DNA from: Phycisphaerae bacterium
GTDB taxonomy: Bacteria; Planctomycetota; Phycisphaerae; JAAYCJ01
Reading direction: 5' to 3'
DNA length: 11,141 bases
NCBI GenBank assembly: GCA_012514125.1
Contig: JAAZAW010000165.1
Location: forward strand, 1-11,141
Both the position numbers and the translations under genes were made by a program. Positions 1 through 8,000 of this stretch are shown one piece after another; within the stretch, counting starts at the first letter, position 1, and each line of letters starts with the position of its first letter. Under the pieces are notes generated by a model. That model made no database searches, was not told the DNA's origin, and saw nothing but the letters and a program-made list of their open reading frames with translations.

Positions 1-141
1 ACCCTATTAAAACACACTCCATCCGAGCGCGCCAGGTTAAAATAGGTAATTTGGAAATATTTTTTTAGCGAAGTTTCGCCCGCAGGGTTGAGACTCTCGA
101 TTGCAAATTTTGTGCCGAACAGGATTGGTCTTTCATTCTCC

Positions 142-176
142 GACGTTGGACGTTCAATGTTGAATGTTCGACGTTC
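142..176. repeat. Five-copy 7-bp tandem repeat forming a hairpin
   Basis: Five consecutive heptamers read GACGTTG, GACGTTC, AATGTTG, AATGTTC, GACGTTC, which fits the degenerate unit RAYGTTS. Because the unit is nearly self-complementary to its neighbours, 142-157 can pair with 160-175: 16 pairs, of which 12 are Watson-Crick and 4 are G.T/G.U. A further stray AATGTTC lies at 244-250. The element is intergenic and lies upstream of the promoter at 352-380, so it is not in that mRNA. It looks like a small intergenic minisatellite or REP-type element. Its function is unknown. Confidence 0.75.
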
Positions 177-198
177 ATTCCATACTCATAGAAGATGG

Positions 199-218
199 AT
201 TCTCGCCTGCGCGGGAAT
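199..218. repeat. REP-like short palindrome
   Basis: An 8-bp arm ATTCTCGC (199-206) faces GCGGGAAT (211-218) across the 4-nt loop CTGC, with a single G.T mismatch. ATTCCC...GGGAAT palindromes of this general form are common dispersed intergenic repeats in many bacteria, such as the dRS3-type elements of Neisseria. Only one copy is visible here, so calling it a dispersed repeat rests on the resemblance. Confidence 0.5.
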
Positions 219-261
219 GGCAGATTATTTTTGAAGAAGGTTCAATGTTCCTTCCACAATA

Positions 262-299
262 AAAGCCGGTGCATCAGGACGCACCGTGCAAACGGCTTT
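262..299. other. Nested stem-loop upstream of the glycosyltransferase promoter
   Basis: A perfect 7-bp outer stem pairs AAAGCCG (262-268) with CGGCTTT (293-299). An alternative or inner stem pairs GGTGC (268-272) with GCACC (281-285). No U-run follows, so a strong intrinsic terminator is unlikely. It sits before the predicted promoter at 352-380 and therefore should not be in the leader of the glycosyltransferase mRNA. It could be the 3' end structure of something upstream or a protein-binding site. Confidence 0.4.
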
Positions 300-351
300 C
301 GCATGAAAATTTTCCTCGAGAGCGGTCGGCTGGATTTCATTCGGTTTCGGA

Positions 352-380
352 TTGACCCGTTTTCCATTTGCGAGTATAAT
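352..380 (+). promoter_or_regulatory. Sigma70-type promoter for the glycosyltransferase
   Basis: A TTGACC -35 box (352-357; 5/6 matches) is followed, after exactly 17 bp, by a perfect TATAAT -10 box (375-380). The predicted start near 387 gives a leader of about 130 nt before the ATG at 519. I see no convincing riboswitch or terminator in that leader. Confidence 0.7.
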
Positions 381-518
381 GCCCAAATCAAACTTTAAGG
401 ACATTAAAAATATTTATAGCTGAAGTTGATGGATATCAGGGGTGGAAAATTTTTTGCACCTGTTTTGACGGGTGTGTATGTTTTGTGAAATATAATACAA
501 ATTGATGAGGTATATAAG

Positions 519-2222
519 ATGCTTCTGGCACAAACGATGATGCAAGCTAATGATGGACTTCTGAATAAACTGCCGGATACCGCGACTTTTACCGGGGCAG
601 GGTATGTTGCCTATGTTACACTTCTTGTGATTTATGTGCTGACGCTGGTTCTGCTTTCGTGTTATGGATTTCATCGTTACGTGCTGGTGTATTTGTATTA
701 TAAATACAAAAATAATACCGCCAAGCCTGCAAGTTATTTTCAGGAGCTGCCAAAGATTTGCGTTCAACTGCCGATGTTCAACGAGCAATATGTCGCCAAA
801 CGGATTATCGAGCATACCTGCCGGATCGATTATCCCAAAGACAAACTGGAAACTCAGGTCCTGGACGACAGTACGGATTCGACCGTTGAAATTGCGATGC
901 AGACCGTTGAGCATTTCAAGCGGCAGGGATTTAATATTGAGTATATTCATCGCGATGATCGCACGGGATTCAAGGCCGGTGCCTTGGCCAATGGTTTGCA
1001 ATATACCGATGCCCAATATGTGGCGATTTTCGATGCCGACTTTATTCCGCCGAAAGATATTCTTAATAAAATGGTTCATTATTTTACCGATTCGAAGGTC
1101 GGCATGATTCAATCGCGGTGGGATCACCTGAATCGCAATCATTCGCTGCTGACCAAGTCCCAGGCGATTTTGCTCGATGGGCATTTCATGATCGAACACA
1201 CCGCCCGCAATCGTTCGGGGCGGTTTATGAGTTTCAACGGCACCGCGGGTCTTTGGCGTCGTCAATGTATCGAAGAAGCCGGCGGCTGGCAGCACGACAC
1301 GCTGACGGAAGATTTGGATTTGTCGTATCGCGCGCAGCTCAAGGGTTGGAAATTTCTCTTTTTGCCTCAGGTGGTATCGCCGGCGGAATTACCGCCCGAG
1401 ATCAACGCCTTTAAGCAGCAGCAGCACCGATGGACCAAAGGCGGCGCTCAAACGGCGAAAAAACTTTTACCGAAGATTCTGACCAGTCCGGTCGGATGGC
1501 GAATCAAGGGCGAGGCGTTTTTCCACCTGACAAGCTGTACGTGCTATATCTATATCGTCGTTTTGACGTTGATGCTCTTTCCGGTGTTGTATTTGCGTTT
1601 GACGGTTTTCCCGCACAGCACCCTCAGCCGATTTCTTTTTGACATATCGCTTTTCCTTCTGGCGACCTGTTCGGCCAGCGCGTTTTATATGGCTTCACAG
1701 CGAGAAATTTTCCGGCACTGGCACGATAAGATCAAGTATCTGCCGTTTTTGATGGCGCTGGGGATCGGTATTTCCATCAGTAATACCATTGCGGCGTTCG
1801 AGGGCTTTTTCGGCAAGTGCGGAGAGTTTGTCCGAACGCCGAAGTTCGGTGTTGAAACCTCGCAGGACCACAAGTGGAAACAGAAGATGGGGGCGATCAG
1901 TATCAAAAAGAGCATTGTGCCCTTTATTGAGATGGGCTTTGGCTTCTATATGCTCGGGTGCATTTTGATGTGTCTGCATTATGGAACCGCGCCGATGTCC
2001 GTTCCGTTTCTGGTGTTGTTTTCGATAGGATATTTTTATGTGAGTTTTTCCAGTTTCTATCTGCAGTATCAGATGGCTCAGCAAGCCAGGCAATATCATC
2101 GGCAGATGAAGCTTGAATCGACGAGTATCGCAGAAAACGAATCGATTTCTGTGGCGATGGAAAATACAGCGATTCCGCTGCCGTCGGACTCTTCGGTTTC
2201 GAGTGAAACGAGGCGATCCTGA
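519..2222 (+). CDS. Membrane family-2 glycosyltransferase, beta-mannan/cellulose-synthase-like
   Basis: This 567-residue processive GT2 enzyme is expected to polymerise a beta-linked glucan or mannan from a nucleotide sugar at the cytoplasmic face and export it. A hydrophobic segment (about 29-60) precedes the catalytic domain. That domain carries VQLPMFNE (82-89), DDSTDST (116-122), the DxD-type DAD (172-174), FNGTAG, TEDLD (263-267, catalytic base) and QQHRW (301-305), the QxxRW motif of processive synthases. About five hydrophobic segments follow, near 335-360, 373-393, 407-427, 466-490 and 493-516. The motif wording is closest to the CslA/glucomannan-synthase branch as I know it. No PilZ domain, BcsB, BcsC or cellulase gene accompanies it, so the polymer is unknown. 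The start is supported by GAGG at 507-510, 8 nt before the ATG. A Ser/Thr/Glu-rich tail ends the protein. Confidence 0.9.
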   Translation: MLLAQTMMQANDGLLNKLPDTATFTGAGYVAYVTLLVIYVLTLVLLSCYGFHRYVLVYLYYKYKNNTAKPASYFQELPKICVQLPMFNEQYVAKRIIEHTCRIDYPKDKLETQVLDDSTDSTVEIAMQTVEHFKRQGFNIEYIHRDDRTGFKAGALANGLQYTDAQYVAIFDADFIPPKDILNKMVHYFTDSKVGMIQSRWDHLNRNHSLLTKSQAILLDGHFMIEHTARNRSGRFMSFNGTAGLWRRQCIEEAGGWQHDTLTEDLDLSYRAQLKGWKFLFLPQVVSPAELPPEINAFKQQQHRWTKGGAQTAKKLLPKILTSPVGWRIKGEAFFHLTSCTCYIYIVVLTLMLFPVLYLRLTVFPHSTLSRFLFDISLFLLATCSASAFYMASQREIFRHWHDKIKYLPFLMALGIGISISNTIAAFEGFFGKCGEFVRTPKFGVETSQDHKWKQKMGAISIKKSIVPFIEMGFGFYMLGCILMCLHYGTAPMSVPFLVLFSIGYFYVSFSSFYLQYQMAQQARQYHRQMKLESTSIAENESISVAMENTAIPLPSDSSVSSETRRS

Positions 2223-2256
2223 TTTGATCAAGCCGCTTTTGGAATCGTAAAAAATG

Positions 2257-2295
2257 AAAAGGCCCGAAAATCAATGAGACTTTCGGGCCTTTTTT
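2257..2295. terminator. Bidirectional intrinsic terminator between convergent genes
   Basis: A perfect 13-bp stem, AAAAGGCCCGAAA (2257-2269) with TTTCGGGCCTTTT (2281-2293), has an 11-nt loop and runs into six T's (2290-2295). A-rich sequence on the left (2251-2260) supplies the U-tract on the other strand. It can therefore end both the glycosyltransferase (+) and the epimerase-like gene (-). Confidence 0.92.
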
Positions 2296-2302
2296 CGTTG
2301 GA

Positions 2303-3169
2303 CTAGTTTTTCATCAAACCCTTCAAAAAATTCACCGCCACTTCAATATCGGCGTAGGGGTTTTCGCCCACTTCGCGTTCGATGGTCAGGTAACCTTTGT
2401 AGCCGGTCTTGGCTAATTCATCGAGATAGGTGGGGAAATTAACGCCGCCCTGTCCCAGCGGGACTTCCTTGATATAAAGGCCGGCATCGTAATTTTCCTG
2501 GCTGTCGCCGGCGAACGAGTTATACAATTTTTCAGCATCCACGGGCTGAAGGTTGATGCCGTCTTTGGCGTGCGTGTGACGGATGTAGGGGGCGAGGGTT
2601 CGAACCGCCTGGGGGATGTTTTCCTTGCAGACCATCACGAGGTTGGCAGGATCGAAGTTCACACCGATCCCGCTCGGCAGGCCGATACCGTCGAGGAACC
2701 CTTTAAGGACATCCGCCGGTTCGGGGCCGGTTTCGATGGCGAACCATGCGCCGACCTGTTGGCCATAGCTGCCAAGTTCATAACAGGCCTGCTGCATGAT
2801 TTTGTATCGGGGATGGGAAGGATCGGCGGGCACCACGCCGATATGGGTTGTGACGACGGTGGAGCTCAGTTCGCGTGCCAGGTCCATGACCCGTTTGGAA
2901 TCCTCGATTTTTTGGATGTTTTCGGATTCGATCTGAAAGCCATGTCCGCCGAAGTCGCCGCAAACCGCCGCCACTTCCAAGCCGTTGTCTGCCAGCATTT
3001 TTTTCAGATCGGCCAGAGCCGTTCCTTTAAGTTTGGTAAAATGGGTTTCGCCCATCGTCGCATAAAGTTGAATACCGCTAGCACCGATTTTGGCCGCTGC
3101 CGCCAGAGAGTCTTTAAGACTTAAACGAAAAGATTCGACCATTACACCAATCTTAAATGTTTCACTCAT
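2303..3169 (-). CDS. Sugar phosphate isomerase/epimerase-like TIM-barrel protein
   Basis: This 288-residue cytoplasmic protein has the xylose-isomerase-like / AP-endonuclease-2 fold. The family isomerises or epimerises sugars, inositol derivatives or related ketoses using a divalent metal. Strand-end residues fit the usual metal site: E146 in AIETGP, D173 in NFDPAN, H200 in RHTHAKDG and E264 in TIERE. T108-H109 (VTTHIG) and the loop EVPLGQG (235-241) are also typical. There is no signal peptide or transmembrane segment, and the length is normal for the family. The start is supported by AAGG on the minus strand (3177-3180), 7 nt before the ATG. The gene is divergent from the malic enzyme and convergent with the glycosyltransferase, and no pathway neighbour points to a substrate. 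The exact reaction cannot be named from sequence alone. Confidence 0.88.
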   Translation of the reverse strand: MSETFKIGVMVESFRLSLKDSLAAAAKIGASGIQLYATMGETHFTKLKGTALADLKKMLADNGLEVAAVCGDFGGHGFQIESENIQKIEDSKRVMDLARELSSTVVTTHIGVVPADPSHPRYKIMQQACYELGSYGQQVGAWFAIETGPEPADVLKGFLDGIGLPSGIGVNFDPANLVMVCKENIPQAVRTLAPYIRHTHAKDGINLQPVDAEKLYNSFAGDSQENYDAGLYIKEVPLGQGGVNFPTYLDELAKTGYKGYLTIEREVGENPYADIEVAVNFLKGLMKN

Positions 3170-3227
3170 GATTTTTCCTTAATCTACACTTTACAGTTAT
3201 GTTGGTAAATTCAATCTGTAGCTTCAC

Positions 3228-3255
3228 ATTATATAATTTTGTTGTGTGGTTACAA
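3228..3255 (-). promoter_or_regulatory. Candidate promoter for the epimerase-like gene
   Basis: On the minus strand a perfect TATAAT lies at 3228-3233. A weaker TTGTAA -35 (4/6) lies at 3250-3255, with a 16-bp spacer. The predicted leader is about 50 nt. The -10 is strong and the -35 is marginal. Confidence 0.45.
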
Positions 3256-3305
3256 ACAAATATACCTGTTCTTTTGAGTTAGATTGGGGGCAAAATGGAA
3301 ATCGC

Positions 3306-3335
3306 TTGAAATAAGGCGAGGTTTTGATTTAGAAT
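3306..3335 (+). promoter_or_regulatory. Candidate promoter for the malic enzyme gene
   Basis: TTGAAA (3306-3311, 5/6) and TAGAAT (3330-3335, 5/6) are separated by 18 bp, placing a transcription start about 50 nt before the ATG at 3395. Confidence 0.45.
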
Positions 3336-3394
3336 CCATCGAAATTTGTTCTGTATGAATCGATCAATTTTATAAAAAAATCAGGAAAAGAATC

Positions 3395-4783
3395 ATGGAC
3401 CTTACGACGACAAGTTGGCAGGAGAGATATCGGGCCTCGGGAATTTATACGCTTCGATGCCGGTTGATGGATAAGCCGGGGATCCTGGGTGTTTTCATGT
3501 CCGAGATCGGCCGGAACGGGAAAAATATCGGCGAGGTCCGTATTGTGGGCGTCGATGCCGAATCCGTGATTCGCGATGTGACGGTATATTGCACCGGCAA
3601 GGACGATGTCGCTACGTTGGTGAAGAGCCTCAATAGCCTGGAGGGTGTTGAGGTGCTGGACGTTCGGGACGAGGTGATGGAAATTCATAAACGCGGGGTG
3701 ATTTCGGTCCAAAGCCGTGTGCCGATCAATTCGATCAACGATCTGCGAATGGTTTATACGCCGGGGGTCGCTTCGGTGTGTAAGGAAATCGAGGCCAATC
3801 CTGCTTCGGGCTGGAAGCTTACGGGGTTATGCGACCGGGTGGCGATTGTGACCAATGGAACGGCGGTGCTGGGACTCGGTGATATCGGAGTTGTCCCGTC
3901 GCTTCCGGTGATGGAAGGCAAGGCTGCGATTTTCGCGGAATTTTCGAACATCAGCGCGTTTCCGATTCTTGTGGAATCGAAAGAGGTCGATGTCGTGGTC
4001 GAGACGGTTTGCCGAATCGCAAAGAGTTTCGGTGCGATTCAGCTTGAGGATATCGGGGCGCCGGCGTGTTTCGCGATCGAAGATCAACTTAAGGAACGGC
4101 TTGATATTCCGGTTTTTCATGATGATCAGCATGGAACGGCGACGGTATTACTGGCTGCGTTGATCAATGGATTGAAGATGACCGACCGAAAGCCCCAGGA
4201 TGCTTCGGCGCTGATTTTGGGGGCAGGGGCGGCGGGCTATGCCATTGCGCGGATTTTGATGAATTTCGGGTTTAAGGATGTGGTGGTTTACGATTCGGTG
4301 GGTCCGATTTATCGTGGGCGGACCCGGAGCATGAATCCGTATAAGGAACGGCTGGCCCAGATGACGAACAAGGAAAATCAGCAATGTCCGCTGGCGGAAG
4401 GATTTAAAGGCAAGGATATTTTTATCGGTGTGGCCAGGCCTAATATGGTGAGCCGGGAGATGGTTGCATCGATGGTGAAAAATCCGCTGGTGTTCCCGCT
4501 GAGCAATCCGATCGGTGAGATTACCGTGCAGGAGGCGTATGAGGCGGGGGCGGCGATCGCGGCTGACGGACGGGCAATTAATAACGCGCTGGCGTATCCG
4601 GGATTGTTCCGCGGGGCACTGGACGCCCAGGCGAAGTCGATTACGATCGAGATGCAATTGGCGGCTTCCAACACGCTGGCATCGCTGGCATCGGATGGAG
4701 CTTTGCTGCCGAATATGCTCGATCGTTCAATCCACCGAAAGGTGGCCCAGGCGGTCGAGGCGGCGTGGAAACTTCAAAAATAA
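3395..4783 (+). CDS. NAD(P)-dependent malic enzyme with N-terminal ACT domain
   Basis: This enzyme oxidatively decarboxylates malate to pyruvate and CO2 with reduction of NAD(P), linking the C4-acid pool to pyruvate in the cytoplasm. The 462 residues begin with an ACT-type domain (about 17-92; MDKPGILG at 25-32), which usually binds a small ligand such as an amino acid. The catalytic part follows: Y121 in VYTPGVA (catalytic Tyr), MEGK ending at K176 (catalytic Lys), LEDIGAP with E218/D219 and HDDQHGT with D243/D244 (metal and cofactor region), the Rossmann loop GAGAAG (276-281), and SNP near the nicotinamide site. Two usually conserved stretches differ from the pattern I know: SNISAFPI where GGxDAFPI is common, and NPIGEI where NPTPEI is common. 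NAD versus NADP preference cannot be read safely. AGGA at 3383-3386, 8 nt before the ATG, supports the start. The gene appears monocistronic. Confidence 0.93.
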   Translation: MDLTTTSWQERYRASGIYTLRCRLMDKPGILGVFMSEIGRNGKNIGEVRIVGVDAESVIRDVTVYCTGKDDVATLVKSLNSLEGVEVLDVRDEVMEIHKRGVISVQSRVPINSINDLRMVYTPGVASVCKEIEANPASGWKLTGLCDRVAIVTNGTAVLGLGDIGVVPSLPVMEGKAAIFAEFSNISAFPILVESKEVDVVVETVCRIAKSFGAIQLEDIGAPACFAIEDQLKERLDIPVFHDDQHGTATVLLAALINGLKMTDRKPQDASALILGAGAAGYAIARILMNFGFKDVVVYDSVGPIYRGRTRSMNPYKERLAQMTNKENQQCPLAEGFKGKDIFIGVARPNMVSREMVASMVKNPLVFPLSNPIGEITVQEAYEAGAAIAADGRAINNALAYPGLFRGALDAQAKSITIEMQLAASNTLASLASDGALLPNMLDRSIHRKVAQAVEAAWKLQK

Positions 4784-4812
4784 AAATCTGATATATTCAA
4801 AAAATAACATTG

Positions 4813-4846
4813 ACGGACGACATCCATGAATGCCGTCCGTTTTTTT
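4813..4846 (+). terminator. Intrinsic terminator after the malic enzyme gene
   Basis: ACGGACG (4813-4819) pairs with CGTCCGT (4834-4840). The stem continues, after one A.C mismatch, as CAT (4821-4823) with ATG (4830-4832). Seven T's follow (4840-4846). It lies 30 bp past the stop codon and separates this gene from the methyltransferase. Confidence 0.88.
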
Positions 4847-4891
4847 GTTGGGAAACGATTTATATAATTGTAGATTATTGCTAGAAAATCA

Positions 4892-4920
4892 TTGTTATTT
4901 TTAAGTCGTAGTGATATCAC
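4892..4920 (+). promoter_or_regulatory. Weak candidate promoter with overlapping palindrome, upstream of the methyltransferase
   Basis: TTGTTA (4892-4897, 4/6) and TATCAC (4915-4920, 4/6) have 17-bp spacing. The -10 region is overlapped by the perfect 10-bp palindrome GTGATATCAC (4911-4920), which could be an operator. A separate perfect TATAAT at 4863-4868 has no acceptable -35. The call is tentative. Confidence 0.3.
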
Positions 4921-5026
4921 ATATTAACGCTTTTTTGCAGTATTGATAATCAGCCAGAAATATTCTGTGGTTGGTTTATATTTCGCGGCATCGTTTAAGC
5001 ATTTAAAAATTAGGAGAATATACTCA

Positions 5027-8000
5027 ATGCGGCCCAAAGATTTCAAAAATTCAATTTTCAAAAAAGTCATGGATGTCACCGGTTTTTATCATAAGGGTAA
5101 GGCGGGGCATGGCGTGTTTGACGCGAGTATGTTACTCAACAGCAAGAAGTTTTCGGAACAACATTTGAAATACCGTTCCGTTTTGAGTGAGGATCATCTG
5201 GGAGCTGACGCCGTCTTTGAACTGGCAGGTTCGCCGTGTATTTATTTTAAGAGTATTCAAGGTCCCACGCCGTCGTCAGAAGAATTGGCGCGGCTTCATC
5301 GAACGGCCTGGAACCACGGATTATCGCCGATGATGTGGGTCATTACGGCGACGCAGGTGATGATTTACAGCTGTTATTCCCGGCCTGAGCGGAAAGACAA
5401 GCTTGGGGCCGACAAGCACCTGATGGCGACGTTTGAAACGACGGATGAAGGTCTCAAGGCGTTGAATGAATTTGCGGGTAGGGTACAGATTGAGGCGGGC
5501 AGGTTCTGGCAACACGAGGCCGTTAAAAAAATCGATCGGGGTAAACGAGTGGATCGATGTTTGCTTCAGGAACTGAAGGAAAATCATGCCAAGTTGACGC
5601 AGGCGGGATTAGAGCCTCATGTGGCGAGAAGTCTTCTGGGCAGATCGATTTTGGCGGTATGGCTTAGCGACCGGGGAATTCTCGACGAGGCGTTCTTCCA
5701 GTCCAATTACGGAGTGAACAACTTTATTGAGCTTTTGGGAAATAAGGAAGCGAGCTATAAATTCTTCACCTGGCTTGACGATAAATTTCATCGTAATGTT
5801 TTTCCTCTGAAGTTTTCCTATATGGGTAAGACTTACGAAGAGAAAAAAATGGTTCAGGCCGAATATCTGGAAATTGTTCAGAAAATGTTTGATGGGCGGC
5901 GGACCAAAAAAAATCTCAAACAACCCTGGATTTATGATTTTGGGATCATTCCGACGCAGTATATCAGCGTGACATACGAAATGTTTACCGGCCCGGACGA
6001 TCCAAAGCTTTCGCCGGTGCAAAATACACCGTACACGCCGGTGAATCTTGTGGAATTGGTGGTTTCAAAAGCTTTTGAAGTGAATAAATCCGACGGTAAC
6101 GTTCTGGACTTAGCGTGCGGTTCGGGCGCATTTCTGGTCGAAGCGTTTCGGCGGCTTGTGGCAAGAAAAATATCCAGGGGCGAGAAGTGGACGCGGAAGA
6201 TTGTGCGTCAAGCGCTTCACGAACAGCTTTATGGGTTAGATATGAATTTCGATGCACTGCAGATTGCGGCATTTTGCCTGTACTTGACTGCGATGGACTT
6301 GGATCCCGACCCAAAGTCGCCTGATACGCTGAATTTTGAGCCGTTGATCGGCCGCAATCTTATCGAGGCAGATGCGTTCGATGTTTTTGCCCCGTTTAAT
6401 GTCCAGGAGCCTTTCCGTTCGAAAAATTTTGTTGCGATCGTGGGCAATCCGCCGTGGACGCGAGGCAAGGACAAAGGTTTAGCCTGGGAGTATTGTCGTC
6501 AGCTTCAATATCCGCTGGCCAGGAGCGATACGCCCGACCAGGCGATTCTCTGGCGCATTTCACGATTTGCGGGTAAAAAAACGGCGATTGGTTTGATTCT
6601 TCACGCCAGTCCCTTTTTCAGTCATGCCCAGCCGGCGCTCAAGGCCAAACGCACCCTGTGGACTCGTTTTACGACCAAACGAGTCATCAATCTCTGCGAT
6701 TTACGGCACGACGGTTTATTCCCGCATTCAATCGCACCGGCATTGGTTTATATTGCCCTGGGCGAGTGTCCTGAGGATAGTGATACGTGTCTGGTGTCGC
6801 GATGCGATCGAACGGATAATTTCAGATGTCACGGCATCATCGAGCTTCACGACACTTACAAGAAGGAAGTTTCGGTTATCGAACTTGCGGAAGACCCTGA
6901 TTTGCTCAAAATCGCTTCCTGGGCGGGTTACGGTGATATGGATTTGATTCGAAAATTACGAAATAATTTTATTACATTGGATGATTTTTGTGAACGGCTC
7001 CGTTGCCGAAAGCGACTCAATCGAGGCCAGGGATTTCAATTGACCAACGGCAACAAGAATGTATCCGAATTGGTCGGATTGCCCTGGCTCAAATCAGGAG
7101 AGTTGGGCGAATTTATCCTTGAGGCCAAGCGGCTGCCAAAACTTCCGCCGGTGAGTTTTTACAGTCCGCGAAATCCCGGTATTTATTGTGGACCATTGGT
7201 CATTGCCGTTCGTGGTTTGTCGCATGATCGATTCAAGGCTGCGTTTTGCGATCAGAATGTCGCCTATACCGAGGAATATTATGGGTTTTCGTTCGCCACC
7301 GCCTCCGATGATCGCCCGGCCCATTATCTCAATGCGATTTTCAACTCGAGTATGGCGACGTATTATCTGTTTTTAACCGGCTCGGTGTGGGGCATCGAGC
7401 GTGACAAGATCGAGCCTAACGATTTAATGAATTTTCGGATTCCCTGGTTTGATCAGGTGAAAAAATCATACATTGACAAGGTGTTGAACATAGAAGCGGC
7501 GATTCTCGAAGAGTTGAAAAGCGAAAAAAAAGTCAGTGATAAGCTTCGCCAAAAACTCGATCGGGCGGTCTTCGATTTATATGGGCTTAATGAGATGGAA
7601 CGGGCGATGGTGCTTGATACGGTCAATCATACGCTCGATCTCAAGACCCGGCGGGAAAACTCCCATGCAGTCACCGAGCCGGAGAGTGATGATCTGGTTT
7701 CGTATGTGCAGCATTTTGCGTCGGCGATGGGGGCGAGTGATTCTGTTTCGGGAACGGTGTTTGATGTTCCCGATTCGCCCTTGCAGGTGGTCAGAATAAA
7801 TTTGGAAAAGTCATCGGATATCGCGATTGAAACCAGACAGAATCTTTATACACTGCTTAATGAAATCGCCGGCGATCTTCCATCGAGTCAGGTATCCAGG
7901 TTGTTTCCGTTAAAATTCAAAAAGGTCGATGCGGGTTCTGATATTTATATTTTCAAACCTTCGCAACGCCGGCACTGGACTCTCGCGGCCGCTCAGAACG

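Noticed and set aside
67..79. Small hairpin GCGAA...TTCGC as a terminator
   Set aside because: It has a 5-bp stem, and the T-run is before rather than after it on the + strand, so it is not a usable terminator.
278..296. Resemblance to the 5' part of c-di-GMP-I riboswitches (CGCACnGnGCAAAC-like run)
   Set aside because: The rest of the aptamer, including the tetraloop helix and the GACGCAAAGCC segment, is absent. The element also lies upstream of the predicted promoter.
195..398. 67-residue open frame on the + strand
   Set aside because: It runs through the REP-like palindrome, the stem-loop and the promoter, and has no Shine-Dalgarno.
465..496. Second promoter TTGACG / TATAAT just before the glycosyltransferase
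   Set aside because: The spacer is 20 bp, too long for a normal sigma70 promoter, and a start there would leave only a ~15-nt leader. The promoter at 352-380 is far better.
414..1295. 293-residue open frame on the - strand
   Set aside because: It is antisense to the glycosyltransferase, whose motifs are all intact. The translation resembles no family.
2570..3124. 184-residue open frame on the + strand
   Set aside because: It is the antisense shadow of the epimerase-like gene, which has clear family motifs and its own ribosome site.
4943..5026. 28-residue N-terminal extension of the methyltransferase from a TTG codon
   Set aside because: The TTG has no ribosome site, while the ATG at 5027 has AGGAGA at good spacing.
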